Source: Spirosoma endbachense
GTDB taxonomy: Bacteria > Bacteroidota > Bacteroidia > Cytophagales > Spirosomataceae
DNA: 64,000 nt
Reading direction: 5' to 3'
Assembly: GCF_010233585.1 (NCBI RefSeq)
Contig: NZ_CP045997.1
Location: 2,580,692 to 2,644,691 of the forward strand
This document shows positions 25,353 to 34,464 of the stretch, in pieces. The notes under the pieces are model-generated. The model was not told the origin of the DNA. It saw only the letters and a list, made by a program, of their open reading frames with translations, and did not search any database. How positions within the stretch are numbered: position 1 is the stretch's first letter; each line of letters opens with the position of its first letter. The position numbers and the translations under genes were made by a program.

Positions 25353-27803
25353 ATGAAACTTTATGTTTTGTTGCCTTTCGCTATGCTGGTAACCCTCAGT
25401 ACGCCAACCAAAGCTCAATCGATCAGAGGAAAAATCGGTGGATTGATCCGGGATACCCAAAACAGAGCCTTGAGTGGTGCCACGGTCATCTTGCAGGAAA
25501 GGCAGGACTCCACAACCCACCAAGCAGGCCTTTCCGACGCCGATGGTAAGTTTGCGTTCAAAAGCCTGCCCAAAGGCGACTATCTATTACGTTGCTCCTA
25601 TGTTGGTTTTCAGCCTTATAAAAGCGGGCTTTTGTCGATCACAGAAACACAGCCTGTCCTGCAGCTGCCCGTCATTATTTTGCAGACCTCTACGCCAAAG
25701 ACCTTAAGCGAAGTGGTAGTCACCGCCAAAAAGCCTTTGGTTGAACAAAAAATAGATCGACTCATTGTGAACGTCGATGCCATGCTTACCGCAGCAGGTA
25801 GCAATGCCTTGGACGTATTAGCCAAAAGCCCCGGCGTGATGGTGAACACGAATGATGATATCAGCCTAAATGGCAAACGGAATGTGCTGGTACTGATCGA
25901 TGACAGACCTACCTATATGTCGGCACAGGACCTGGCCGCTTATTTACGGTCCCTGCCCGGCGGTTTGCTGGATAAGCTCGAATTGATCAGTAATCCACCA
26001 GCCCGGTATGATGCGGCAGGGGGCGCCATTATCAATATCGTGTTGAAAAAAAACAGAGCGACTGGCTTTAATGGCAGTTTAAATCTGGGCTATAATCAGG
26101 GCGTATATGGTCGAAGCAACAACTCGTTACTCTTGAATTACCGCACGAAGAAGTTCAACATTTTTACAAACAGCAGCTACAGCCGCGACCGAAATTTCAG
26201 CGAGGAAACTTATAGCCGCTATTTTTATTCGGATGCGAAATCACTTCAGTCTACCATCCTGCAAACCAGCCGTTCCAGCTATACCTCAAACGGCTGGAAT
26301 GGCCGGATCGGAATGGATTATTTTGCGTCGCCTAAAATAACCATTGGCATTCTGTTTACCGGTTCTACCCGTCCTAAATCCGACCGACTTGATTATACCA
26401 GCAATCAATATACGGAGTTGATGCAACTTGATTCGGTGTCGAGAGGATATATCAATGGACTCTATCAATCCAAAAATACGGGTATAAATGTAAACCTGTC
26501 TCATAAATTCGACAACAGGGGTAAGCTATTGACTGCCAATATAGACTATCTGAATTTTCAGTCCAGTACGAACCAGTTTTCGCCGATTGATACGTATCGG
26601 CCTGATGGTCAGTTAGCGGGTACACAGGAGCGATTTTTTGCAATTCCTTCGACGGTTCGGATTTACGCGGGTAAAGTGGATTTTACGCAGCCCTTAGCTG
26701 GTAAATCCGAATTTAGTGCGGGTCTTAAATCGAGTTATGTGATGACCGATACAGAATCGAACTGGCTCAACCAGACTGGCGATGGCCCAGTCCCAGATTA
26801 CGGAAAAAGTAATCATTTCCAATACACCGAATCCATCAATGCCGCCTATGTAAACCTGAAAAAAGAGTGGTCTCGGTGGGGTATTCAGACGGGTCTCCGG
26901 CTAGAGAATACCCAATCAAAAGGTCATCAACTGGCTAATCCGACAACGGTTGATTCCACGTTTCACAGAAGCTATAGCTGGCTGTTTCCATCGTTATACC
27001 TGTCGTATAAGGTAGATAAGCGTGGCGATAATACGCTTGCTCTGAGCTATAGCAAACGGATACGGAGGCCCGGCTACCAGCAACTTAACCCGTTTCTGTT
27101 TTTCCGGGATCGATACTCCTATTCGGGTGGCAATCCGAATTTGATTCCAGGCTATGGCCAGGCGATTGATCTACGCTATACCTTCAAGCAATATGTGGGT
27201 GTTACGCTCAGCTATAGCTGGGATAAAGATGGTATCGACCCCATCACCAGGGTCGTTGGTGATCAGTTTATAACCCGACCCCAAAATTTTTATCAGGGCC
27301 AATCTCTGGGCATAATACCCAACATATCGTTTTCGCCCACTAGCTGGTGGACAGTTAACATTAGCGCCGTTTTATTAGCCATCAGGAATCGGGGTCAAAC
27401 AGATGGCGTGACGATTGACCAACAATCGAACCTCCATGAAGTAGAAACCGTGAATCAGTTTCAGTTGAGCAAAAGCTGGAGTGCCGAATTGACCGGCTTT
27501 TTTCCAGGTAACCAATTTTTTGCTCAGACCAAAAGCAGTTCGATTTATAACATCAGTGCTGGTCTGCAAAAAACCATTCTCCAGGGGCAGGGAACGCTGC
27601 GTTTAACCGTAAACGACATCTTTTATTCCCTGGTCATGAACAGTCAAACCGTTGCTCTTAACCATATTTCGGCGTTCTACACCCGGCAAGGTGATACACG
27701 CCGGGTAGGTTTCTCCTTTATGTACCGCTTTGGCAAAGAAGCTAACGCCCGAAAACGGAATACCGTAGGGAGCGCCGAAGAGGAGAAACAACGAACGAAT
27801 TAA
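25353..27803 (+). CDS. TonB-dependent outer-membrane receptor (outer membrane beta-barrel type)
   Basis: An 816-residue receptor. Signal peptide about 1-21 (ends in TPTKAQ), then a carboxypeptidase-regulatory-like domain (about 28-115: IGGLIRDTQNRALSGATVILQ...SLPKGDYLLRCSYVGFQPY). A plug domain follows (about 115-230: NVLVLIDDRPTYMS, LDKLELISNPPARYDAAG), then a barrel ending in VGFSFMYRFGKEANARKR. It lies divergently from a LytS/LytTR pair, 211 bases apart. It is a paralog of the receptor at 9343, sharing plug and barrel order. The ligand is unknown. The tail after the last strand is charged. Confidence 0.92.
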   Translation: MKLYVLLPFAMLVTLSTPTKAQSIRGKIGGLIRDTQNRALSGATVILQERQDSTTHQAGLSDADGKFAFKSLPKGDYLLRCSYVGFQPYKSGLLSITETQPVLQLPVIILQTSTPKTLSEVVVTAKKPLVEQKIDRLIVNVDAMLTAAGSNALDVLAKSPGVMVNTNDDISLNGKRNVLVLIDDRPTYMSAQDLAAYLRSLPGGLLDKLELISNPPARYDAAGGAIINIVLKKNRATGFNGSLNLGYNQGVYGRSNNSLLLNYRTKKFNIFTNSSYSRDRNFSEETYSRYFYSDAKSLQSTILQTSRSSYTSNGWNGRIGMDYFASPKITIGILFTGSTRPKSDRLDYTSNQYTELMQLDSVSRGYINGLYQSKNTGINVNLSHKFDNRGKLLTANIDYLNFQSSTNQFSPIDTYRPDGQLAGTQERFFAIPSTVRIYAGKVDFTQPLAGKSEFSAGLKSSYVMTDTESNWLNQTGDGPVPDYGKSNHFQYTESINAAYVNLKKEWSRWGIQTGLRLENTQSKGHQLANPTTVDSTFHRSYSWLFPSLYLSYKVDKRGDNTLALSYSKRIRRPGYQQLNPFLFFRDRYSYSGGNPNLIPGYGQAIDLRYTFKQYVGVTLSYSWDKDGIDPITRVVGDQFITRPQNFYQGQSLGIIPNISFSPTSWWTVNISAVLLAIRNRGQTDGVTIDQQSNLHEVETVNQFQLSKSWSAELTGFFPGNQFFAQTKSSSIYNISAGLQKTILQGQGTLRLTVNDIFYSLVMNSQTVALNHISAFYTRQGDTRRVGFSFMYRFGKEANARKRNTVGSAEEEKQRTN

Positions 27804-27871
27804 GCGTGTATTGTCATACCATTTGCTGAAGCCCGTGTGAAAGGACCAACTTAACCTGCCGCATTTCCCCG

Positions 27872-28468
27872 CTATTTTTTTTTGTCCTCTAACCATTGTC
27901 TGGCAAGTGAAGCTTCAACAGGCTGCAATACCTGAATGCACAATTGTACTTGCTCTTCAGCTAATCCGCCAAAACACGTTTCGTTCACTTCAGTCAATTT
28001 TTGATAACAGTCCTTTAATGCACTTGCTCCTTCTTTGGTTATCTCTAACCGTTTAGTCCGCTTGTCAAGCTCATCTCCCTGTTCCACAATCAGGTTAGCT
28101 TTCTTTAATCGGTCAAGAATCAATAGGCCTGATGACAGCTCATTGAAATTGGCCCAAATGACATCGGTTTTCTTTGGGTTCGAGGAGTTGGCAATGGAGT
28201 TGAGATATAAAAATTCGTCGAAGCTACTGATACCGCAGTCTTTAAAAGCGACTACACTATATATAGAATGAAGCTTGACAATTCTTCCTACCAGCTTGGT
28301 GAGCATACTTACGCTGTCAGGAGGAACTGGGGATTGCCAAAAGCCAGTCTTTTGTTTATTTTTCTCCTGATTCACCAGATAAGCCTGACAAAACTGACTT
28401 AGTTCAGCCTTTGGATTTTCCTCTTCGTACTTCGCCCAGAGGTTAAGCAGTTCTACCGTTTTATTCAT
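27872..28468 (-). CDS. MarR-like winged-helix transcription regulator
   Basis: A 198-residue protein from the ATG at 28468. An extended N-terminal helix is followed by a MarR-type core: VGRIVKLHSIYSVVAFKDCGISSFDEFLYL, then SSGLLILDRLKKANLIVEQGDELDKRTKRLEITKEGASAL, which contains the wing (DKRTKRLEITKEG). Longer starts up to 28528 would place coding sequence within the palindrome at 28501-28537, so 28468 is preferred. It is divergent from a VOC protein and separated from it by that palindrome, suggesting it represses both genes. Confidence 0.82.
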   Translation of the reverse strand: MNKTVELLNLWAKYEEENPKAELSQFCQAYLVNQEKNKQKTGFWQSPVPPDSVSMLTKLVGRIVKLHSIYSVVAFKDCGISSFDEFLYLNSIANSSNPKKTDVIWANFNELSSGLLILDRLKKANLIVEQGDELDKRTKRLEITKEGASALKDCYQKLTEVNETCFGGLAEEQVQLCIQVLQPVEASLARQWLEDKKK

Positions 28469-28500
28469 ATAGATCATAGTTGATGTAAAACTAAAATTAA

Positions 28501-28537
28501 ATAGCATTAATGATTTTAATTTAATCATTAATGCTAT
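28501..28537. promoter_or_regulatory. Perfect 15-bp palindromic operator
   Basis: ATAGCATTAATGATT (28501-28515) and AATCATTAATGCTAT (28523-28537) form a perfect inverted repeat around a 7-base spacer, between the divergent MarR-like and VOC genes. Its length and position fit a MarR-dimer operator. Confidence 0.7.
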
Positions 28538-28544
28538 ACATTTG
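28537..28544 (+). promoter_or_regulatory. Bacteroidota-type -7 box (TACATTTG)
   Basis: TACATTTG matches the TAnnTTTG consensus for the -7 element of the main sigma factor in this phylum. It lies 29 bases before the VOC start codon and touches the palindrome, so a bound repressor would block it. Confidence 0.5.
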
Positions 28545-28572
28545 CAATATAAACATCATATATGATATAATT

Positions 28573-28944
28573 ATGGAAAATTTATACGTGAAGGGATTAA
28601 GTGGGATGATTATGTCATCTGCCGAGCCGGAACGGTTAGTCAAATTTTACAAAGAGGTATTAGGCATACCACTGGCGCTTAATCGTCATGGCAATATGCC
28701 CGAACATTGGGAGTGCGAGTATAATGGTATTCACTATGCCGTACTTAAGCGAAAATCGAACGAGCAACCAAACGAGAATATCGTACTCTCTTTCGCCGTG
28801 GATGATATAGAAAATTTTGTAGCCACACACGATATTAAGCTGATTCATCCTATTATGGACTTAGGGGAGGGAGCCTACATTGCCAGTTTCAAAGACCCAG
28901 ACGGCAACACGCTTCGTTTTTGGATGAACAAGAATGCCATATAA
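28573..28944 (+). CDS. VOC (glyoxalase/bleomycin-resistance fold) protein
   Basis: A 123-residue protein of single-domain VOC length. It has GMIMSSAEPERLVKFYKEVLGIPL, EYNGIHYAVLKR, LSFAVDDIENFV and AYIASFKDPDGNTLRFWM, the last being the usual 'i.DPDGN.i.f' end. Metal-binding or ligand-binding; no resistance function can be claimed. It is divergent from a MarR-like gene and probably derepressed by the same signal. The start at 28573 was chosen as it begins the first beta strand. Confidence 0.9.
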   Translation: MENLYVKGLSGMIMSSAEPERLVKFYKEVLGIPLALNRHGNMPEHWECEYNGIHYAVLKRKSNEQPNENIVLSFAVDDIENFVATHDIKLIHPIMDLGEGAYIASFKDPDGNTLRFWMNKNAI

Positions 28945-29035
28945 CAAGCTCGAAATTCACTAATGATGATACGGAATATGTGTATTCAACTAGTCTAAAT
29001 GTCGGTCAATGGATAGGAATACATGGGTATTATCC

Positions 29036-29067
29036 ATGCTAAAGCCACGACACATCGGCTTTAGCAT
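29036..29067 (-). terminator. Hairpin downstream of the S41 peptidase gene
   Basis: ATGCTAAAGCC (29036-29046) and GGCTTTAGCAT (29057-29067) form a perfect 11-bp stem with a 10-base loop, 20 bases beyond the peptidase stop codon (minus strand). Confidence 0.6.
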
Positions 29068-29086
29068 AGTCCTGGAATAGTACCTT

Positions 29087-30757
29087 TTAGTTCTTATGAA
29101 CTAATTTAAGTGCAAACTTTAGTTGCACATCGGTCTGCTGAACCAGGTCATTGACCGTGGGGGTGATCGTATAATCAGGCAACACACCTCTGTCCCTATA
29201 GCTTACTTTTTTCACATAGTTAACGTATTTAAATCGGGGAATAATCACGTTGAGTCTACTATGTGGCAACTCAATTTTTATGGTTTGCCCGGACGTATTC
29301 CCATAGTACCCGCCCCCGGTTTCTTCGCCAATAAATTCCCCCCGTTCATTACTTTTTGCAATTGCGCAGAATTCAACGGTTGTGGAAAACGATAAGCCAT
29401 TAATCAGGTAGAAGACCCGCCCCTTGAAGTTATTTTCTTGTGGTGGCAGTAAACTGAGAAGCCTATTTTCCGATACCGTAAATTTTCTACTTATGGATTC
29501 TACCGAGGCAAGATACCTGAATGATTTATTGGTCAGATAAGAGTAAAGTAATGGCCCGTATTCATCAAGCCCACCAGCATTACCGCGAAGATCAACAATC
29601 AAATTGGCCGTTTTTTTCTCGCTAATTTCAGAAAATGATTCACGAAGAAACACCTTGAAATCCAGACCAGCTCTTCTCAATCTATTTTCATCAAACGTTT
29701 TTATAGTCAGTAAAGCGACGTTCGGTTGGGGGTAGCTTAAATTTAACTCTTTTCTGCTCGATTGTCTACTATTCGATTCGCATTCGAAATCCCTGGCGAG
29801 CTGAGCAGCAACGATAGTCGTCATTAGTTTCCCTTGCCGATTTCTGTAGTTGACAACAAGCGAATCGCCATGCCCGAAAATCCATTTATATAGAAATGGG
29901 AACGCTCCGTTAGTCGTTACTGTATGATTTTTTTTGGTTTCAATGCTTCCATCAGAGGGTAAATAGCGGAACAATTCTTTCCTTATCTCAGAAACCGCTT
30001 TATGATTAATGGATAAAATTTCGGTTCCTACCGGGAATTGCTTATGCCGACTGCAACTGATAAAAGCTTTATTTTGAGCAAAATAGAGGTAAAGTGGAAC
30101 GAGTTTGGTACGCTCCTGATAGCTCTTCATTAAAAGGGATGAAATATTCGTTCCAGTATGACCATCCTGAATGGCGCTGATTAGAAAGAGGATTTTTTTG
30201 GCAAACTCAAGCTGCGTCAGTGGTCGGTCGATGGAAAGCAAGCAACTATCCAATAATTTATCTACTTTCCATTTCGTCTGATAGCGGTACAATCCGGGAT
30301 GGTTATTTTTCAGGACCTCACGGAAAACCACAAAATCCATCGCCAATAACTCCGTAGGTATTGGGATTAGTGAACGTGTGGTTGTATACAGATTCGTTGG
30401 CATCGCGCCTGTTGAAATCCGGGTTAAACATGTGTCCTTTTGGTTTAGTAGTATAATAAAATCATACGTATTGCCCGGTGTAACCTTGAACGAGATAGAG
30501 TCCAGATCGGTGTAAAATGTAATTGATTTATTCGTTATTGGTTCTACTGACGTGTAAATATCAGGCTTAGCCTCAGGCGATAAACTCCATATCCCTTCCC
30601 GAATGACGTAGCCATCTTTAATCAGGACATTCGTTGAGCTTGCCCTTATCAGGGGGAGCTTATTCTGAGCTATTGAACAACCTATCTGTAGAAAAAACAG
30701 TATGGTTACGACAATAGAATCCCTTACCCATATAGGGCGAACGCTGGTAAGATTCAT
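29087..30757 (-). CDS. S41 (tail-specific protease-like) family peptidase
   Basis: A 556-residue exported protein. Signal peptide around 15-30, a 110-residue N-terminal domain, then a helical stretch (LAMDFVVFREVLKNNHPGLYRY) usual before this family's catalytic part. The core is readable: FPVGTEILSINHKAVSEI (PDZ-like), ANLIVDLRGNAGGLDEYGPLLYSYL, VFYLINGLSFSTTVEFCAIAKSNERGEFIGEETGGGYYG, where the Ser in LSFSTTVE is the likely nucleophile. It probably processes proteins or peptides in the periplasm. It is the last gene of a minus-strand run behind an ECF sigma operon, 25 bases from the membrane-protein gene. Confidence 0.88.
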   Translation of the reverse strand: MNLTSVRPIWVRDSIVVTILFFLQIGCSIAQNKLPLIRASSTNVLIKDGYVIREGIWSLSPEAKPDIYTSVEPITNKSITFYTDLDSISFKVTPGNTYDFIILLNQKDTCLTRISTGAMPTNLYTTTRSLIPIPTELLAMDFVVFREVLKNNHPGLYRYQTKWKVDKLLDSCLLSIDRPLTQLEFAKKILFLISAIQDGHTGTNISSLLMKSYQERTKLVPLYLYFAQNKAFISCSRHKQFPVGTEILSINHKAVSEIRKELFRYLPSDGSIETKKNHTVTTNGAFPFLYKWIFGHGDSLVVNYRNRQGKLMTTIVAAQLARDFECESNSRQSSRKELNLSYPQPNVALLTIKTFDENRLRRAGLDFKVFLRESFSEISEKKTANLIVDLRGNAGGLDEYGPLLYSYLTNKSFRYLASVESISRKFTVSENRLLSLLPPQENNFKGRVFYLINGLSFSTTVEFCAIAKSNERGEFIGEETGGGYYGNTSGQTIKIELPHSRLNVIIPRFKYVNYVKKVSYRDRGVLPDYTITPTVNDLVQQTDVQLKFALKLVHKN

Positions 30758-30782
30758 GGTAAGACTTAGTTAGGGAAAGGTT

Positions 30783-31187
30783 TTACTTGTTTGCAGATTG
30801 CTTTAGAAAAATGAAATAGCTTAGGAAGCTCGCTGCCAGGCAGAAGGACATGATCGCTAACGAGTGGATACCTAAGGGGAACGTATAGTAAATGATAGTA
30901 AGCCCAATGCCTAAACCTATCCAGATGGCGAACCATTTGATCGGGCTAGTATAATTGGGTTGAGAAGTGGTGGGAGCTTGCTGAAGTCCTAATTCGAGGG
31001 CTTTGCGTTTAAGTAGAAAATCAAATAATCGTTTGATGACCTCCAGGATAAATAGCAGTACGAATCCACCGCCAACGATTGTCACACAAACCGCAAAAAG
31101 ATCCCGATCAATATAAGGCGTAGTAGTTTGGGCCTGTACGGTTAATGGCGTAGCAAGTGCGGTCAGCACACGGATCAACTGTTTCAT
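30783..31187 (-). CDS. Small membrane protein with N-terminal signal (DUF6249-like)
   Basis: A 134-residue protein with a signal peptide (about 1-19), a membrane segment at about 30-55 (VCVTIVGGGFVLLFILEVIK) followed by a basic stretch (RLFDFLLKRKALELGL), and two more segments near the C-terminus. A single helix followed by a Leu/Arg-rich cytosolic segment resembles the DUF6249 membrane proteins that accompany sigma/anti-sigma genes in Bacteroidota. It sits between the anti-sigma gene and the S41 peptidase on the same strand, so a role in the same envelope response is possible. Confidence 0.68.
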   Translation of the reverse strand: MKQLIRVLTALATPLTVQAQTTTPYIDRDLFAVCVTIVGGGFVLLFILEVIKRLFDFLLKRKALELGLQQAPTTSQPNYTSPIKWFAIWIGLGIGLTIIYYTFPLGIHSLAIMSFCLAASFLSYFIFLKQSANK

Positions 31188-31249
31188 TTTGTTTCGATTA
31201 ACACGTTATACCTCATTAGACAGTAACCTCCAACGCTCGTTGCAAAAAA

Positions 31250-31699
31250 TCAACTAAAATGTAACGTTTTCATTTTCCGCTGAAATTCTACGTACATCGC
31301 CACGCATAGAAACAGGAACGAAAAACTGGCGATGGTGTAAAGCAGGTAGACCACCATGGGAGTAATGGTTGAAACGACCTGAAATAAATCGCTACCAATC
31401 CGATAAAATACGATACAAACCAAGAAGACCGCACTAGTGATAAGGCAGAAAATAAATACGTTATCAAATGAATTTTTGGTTTTGGCAGGAGGCAACTGGC
31501 CCATTACTAAGCCTGACAGGCTAAACTCAAAAACCGGCCTGTTTTGCTGGTTTACACCATCCAGTAACACGCTGTAAAGCTGTGCTTTCCGCCGACAGTC
31601 TTCACAATGAGTGATGTGATCAATCAGTTGTTCACTACAGCTAAACGTGTGGAAAACATACTGTTGGACTTCGCTATCCGAAAGATGGGTCTTGCTCAT
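31250..31699 (-). CDS. Anti-sigma factor with zinc-finger (zf-HC2-like)
   Basis: A 149-residue membrane protein. The N-terminal cytoplasmic part has H-x3-C-x2-C in HITHCEDC (residues 27-34), the usual zinc site of anti-sigma factors, then two membrane helices (about 79-100 and 117-140). Its start overlaps the sigma gene stop by 4 bases (31696-31699), so the two are translationally coupled. It probably holds the sigma factor inactive until released by an envelope signal. Confidence 0.85.
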   Translation of the reverse strand: MSKTHLSDSEVQQYVFHTFSCSEQLIDHITHCEDCRRKAQLYSVLLDGVNQQNRPVFEFSLSGLVMGQLPPAKTKNSFDNVFIFCLITSAVFLVCIVFYRIGSDLFQVVSTITPMVVYLLYTIASFSFLFLCVAMYVEFQRKMKTLHFS

Positions 31700-32307
31700 A
31701 GCATTCCTTTATTATAAATCCGTACTACCTGATCTCTAAGGGCTCTGCGGGCCCGGAATAAATAGCTTTTTACCGTTCCTTCCGGCAGTTGAACAATTTG
31801 AGCGATTTCTGCACAACTTAATTCTTCAGTATGGTAAAGGGTAATTAAGGTCTTATAAAGTGGGGGAAGTCGGTCGATTCCAACAGCCAGAATTTGAGAA
31901 AATTCTTTATTAATCAGGTACTTTTCAATGTCGTTGTCAAATGGGTTCAGCAGGTTATTCCAGCGATCTGCCCCTTCCTCGTCTGTCTCCTGTTCTAAGG
32001 TTGCGATATCGACTAAGGGCAGTTTTTTCTTTTCAAGGAAATTGACGCAGGTATTGTACGTGATTTGCCCAATCCAGGTTGACAGTTTCGCTTCAAATTT
32101 GAAACTAGCTAGTTTTTGAAACACCTTTAAATAGACGTCCTGGGCAATATCTTTTCGATCATCGTGATTGGGGATCATTTTAAAAATAATCTGCGCCACT
32201 AATCCTTCTGTATTTTTAATAATCACCGAGAAGGCCTTCGTGTCGCCACGTAATACCTTCTCAACCACAGTCTGGTCTGTTCGTTTATGGTCTTCTTTCT
32301 GGTCCAC
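31696..32307 (-). CDS. ECF-type RNA polymerase sigma factor
   Basis: A 203-residue sigma70 protein with region 2 (LVAQIIFKMIPNHDDRKDIAQDVYLKVFQKLASFKFEAKLSTWIGQITYNTCVNFLE) and region 4 (LPPLYKTLITLYHTEELSCAEIAQIVQLPEGTVKSYLFRARRALRD). No region 3, as expected. It heads the minus-strand run sigma, anti-sigma, small membrane protein, S41 peptidase, and probably transcribes that set (inference). Confidence 0.95.
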   Translation of the reverse strand: MDQKEDHKRTDQTVVEKVLRGDTKAFSVIIKNTEGLVAQIIFKMIPNHDDRKDIAQDVYLKVFQKLASFKFEAKLSTWIGQITYNTCVNFLEKKKLPLVDIATLEQETDEEGADRWNNLLNPFDNDIEKYLINKEFSQILAVGIDRLPPLYKTLITLYHTEELSCAEIAQIVQLPEGTVKSYLFRARRALRDQVVRIYNKGML

Positions 32308-32461
32308 TTACTGGATTAGACAGACTAGTTTCGGGAAAGTTGCAAACGGGAAGACTTAACCTACAAAAAGGGTTTCAAGCCACTGGAAATCGTGTTGTAT
32401 TAATTTCCGTGGGATGAGGTTTTAAACCGCCAGGTGTCATAGTGCGGTTCTCCACCAAGGG

Positions 32462-32502
32462 CCCCACTCCTGCCACAATTTTCACGGTACGCCGGAGTGG
32501 GG
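32462..32502 (-). terminator. GC-rich hairpin downstream of the ABC permease gene
   Basis: CCCCACTCC (32462-32470) and GGAGTGGGG (32494-32502) form a 9-bp stem 67 bases past the permease stop codon. The T-run is weak on the minus side, so confidence is moderate. Confidence 0.5.
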
Positions 32503-32568
32503 TTTACAGGTTGCGGTCAGTTTATAATTAGAAAACCGTTTGCAAACTCAAATTTACTAATGATGGAT

Positions 32569-33339
32569 TTACACAACATCGCGTTGAGAAGTACTCAGAA
32601 AACCGGCAATAGCACCCAGAATATACGTCAGCAGGCTTATATAAACGTAACCATAGTGCCAACCATCGGCCTGAGTTGCATTATGAAAAAAGTTAATAGG
32701 CGATAAATAAGGCGAAGCCCTGCTTATAGGCTGGGACCTGGAGATAACACCTGCTAACGTAATAAACAAGCCAAAGCCTGCCGGAATGATAAAACTGCGA
32801 AATCGTAAGCCGATATAAAATTGAAGGCTGGCCATTCCTAAGCCGCTCAGCAAGATGTTGAAACATGCCTGAGCTAACACAGGTCGAATGGTAAATAGTT
32901 GAAAATTATAGTGTGGTTTCAGTTCACTCAAAAGCCAGCCGGCGCCTTCGGCAAAACCAAATAACACTAGATGGCTAATGGCCAGTAATCCGGTAAATAA
33001 GGCCAGTTTAGCGTAAAATACACTCCATTTAGGAAGGGGCAAACTATAGACGCTTTTCCAGGTATCAGCCTGATGTTCAATGGCACTGACTAAGGCCGAT
33101 TGCAGGCTGACATAAATGGGAAAGATGAACAGAGACCACCCGACCAAAATATGGCCGGTAAACTCAATCCAGGGATTGACGCCTTTATGATAAAATTTGT
33201 AACCCTCCAGATAACTGGCCGTAAAGGCCACTCCAACGACAAAAAGCGGAGCCACCAGTGCCAGCCACAGCACCAGCGTACCTTTGGCTTTTAGAATTTC
33301 TATGGTCAAACTACGGGTAAAATAAGATTGGATAGACAT
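32569..33339 (-). CDS. ABC-2 type transporter permease
   Basis: A 256-residue integral membrane protein with six hydrophobic segments. It has the ABC-2 layout: a long first loop (SYLEGYKFYHKG) and the cytoplasmic SLQSALVSAIEHQADTWKSVYSLPLPKWSVFYAKL segment shared with lantibiotic-immunity-type permeases. It lies 14 bases downstream of the ATPase gene, so the two form a transporter unit. A decayed paralog is at 20827-21553. Confidence 0.92.
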   Translation of the reverse strand: MSIQSYFTRSLTIEILKAKGTLVLWLALVAPLFVVGVAFTASYLEGYKFYHKGVNPWIEFTGHILVGWSLFIFPIYVSLQSALVSAIEHQADTWKSVYSLPLPKWSVFYAKLALFTGLLAISHLVLFGFAEGAGWLLSELKPHYNFQLFTIRPVLAQACFNILLSGLGMASLQFYIGLRFRSFIIPAGFGLFITLAGVISRSQPISRASPYLSPINFFHNATQADGWHYGYVYISLLTYILGAIAGFLSTSQRDVV

Positions 33340-33353
33340 GGTTCGTTGATCGG

Positions 33354-34265
33354 TTAGGCATGAGCGTGAGTAAGGGTCAGAAACAGTTCTTCCAGGGTCT
33401 GCTGATTGGTTTGTAAACCATATACGGCCAGCCCCTGATCCATCAGCAATTGGTTAATGCTCGCAATTTGTACCCGATCCCTAATCGCCACTTGTAGCTG
33501 ATCAGAGACTGCGTCCAGTAATCGAAACTGGGCATCCAGCAGGAGTTGGCGGGCTACCTGATTATTGTTGGTATCAATAGACAGGATGGGTAATTGAAGC
33601 GCTCGCAACTGAGTCATTGTTCCCTGAAACAATAAATGGCCCTGATTAAGGATAGCCAGATGCGTGGCAATTTTTTCCATTTCTCCCAGCAAATGACTTG
33701 ACACGAAGATCGTTTTACCATGTTGGTGGCTTAGCGCGACCAGTAATTCCCGGATCTGTCGAATCCCAGCCGGATCTAATCCATTTGTCGGTTCATCCAG
33801 TATTAATAAGTCAGGATTACCCAGTAAGGCTATCGCAATCCCTAACCGTTGACGCATACCCAGAGAGTACTCGCTCACGTTCCGATGCGCATCCTTCGTG
33901 AGTTGCACCATCGCCAAAACCTGATCGATCTGTAGTCGATCCACCTGACGCGCCCGTCGAATAATTTCCAGGTTATCCCGGCCCGACAGATGGTTGTAGA
34001 GTGAGGGCGATTCAATCAAGGACCCTACCCGGTTTAAAATGGACAGCCGGTTGGTACGGATCGATTGGTCGAATAAATGGACAGTCTCCGGCGGGCTATG
34101 AATTAGCCCCATTAGCAATCGAATGGTCGTGGTTTTTCCCGAACCATTAGGTCCCAGAAACCCAAAGATACTGGCGGAGGGTACCTGTAAGTTGAGTTCA
34201 TGCAACACTGGGTGCCGACCATAGGCATAACTCAATTGATGTGTTTGGATGATGTAGGAAGTCAT
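33354..34265 (-). CDS. ABC transporter ATP-binding protein
   Basis: A 303-residue ATPase from the ATG at 34265 (MTSYIIQTHQLSYAYG). Walker A GPNGSGKTT (38-46), signature EYSLGMRQRLGIA (132-144), Walker B LLILDEPTNGLDPAG, and a C-terminal 75-residue extension typical of bacitracin/lantibiotic-type exporters. Longer starts up to 34517 would overlap the divergent kinase gene and lack ATPase-like sequence. With the adjacent permease it forms an export or immunity transporter. It diverges from a LytS/LytTR pair that probably controls it. Confidence 0.93.
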   Translation of the reverse strand: MTSYIIQTHQLSYAYGRHPVLHELNLQVPSASIFGFLGPNGSGKTTTIRLLMGLIHSPPETVHLFDQSIRTNRLSILNRVGSLIESPSLYNHLSGRDNLEIIRRARQVDRLQIDQVLAMVQLTKDAHRNVSEYSLGMRQRLGIAIALLGNPDLLILDEPTNGLDPAGIRQIRELLVALSHQHGKTIFVSSHLLGEMEKIATHLAILNQGHLLFQGTMTQLRALQLPILSIDTNNNQVARQLLLDAQFRLLDAVSDQLQVAIRDRVQIASINQLLMDQGLAVYGLQTNQQTLEELFLTLTHAHA

Positions 34266-34464
34266 AGTTGTGTGCTTTCCCAAAACAACAAGACTTCCAC
34301 ACCGGCAAAAAATAAAGTAGACTAAACGCCTAATATTCTCCTCAGACTCTCGAAACCACGGCGCAGGTCGATACGTCGGTAAAAATGGTCCGTTTACCTC
34401 CTCATTTTGCCAGTCTATTCCTGATCGGAGATAAAAAACACGTTCTTTTGTACCTTGTTTGCGT

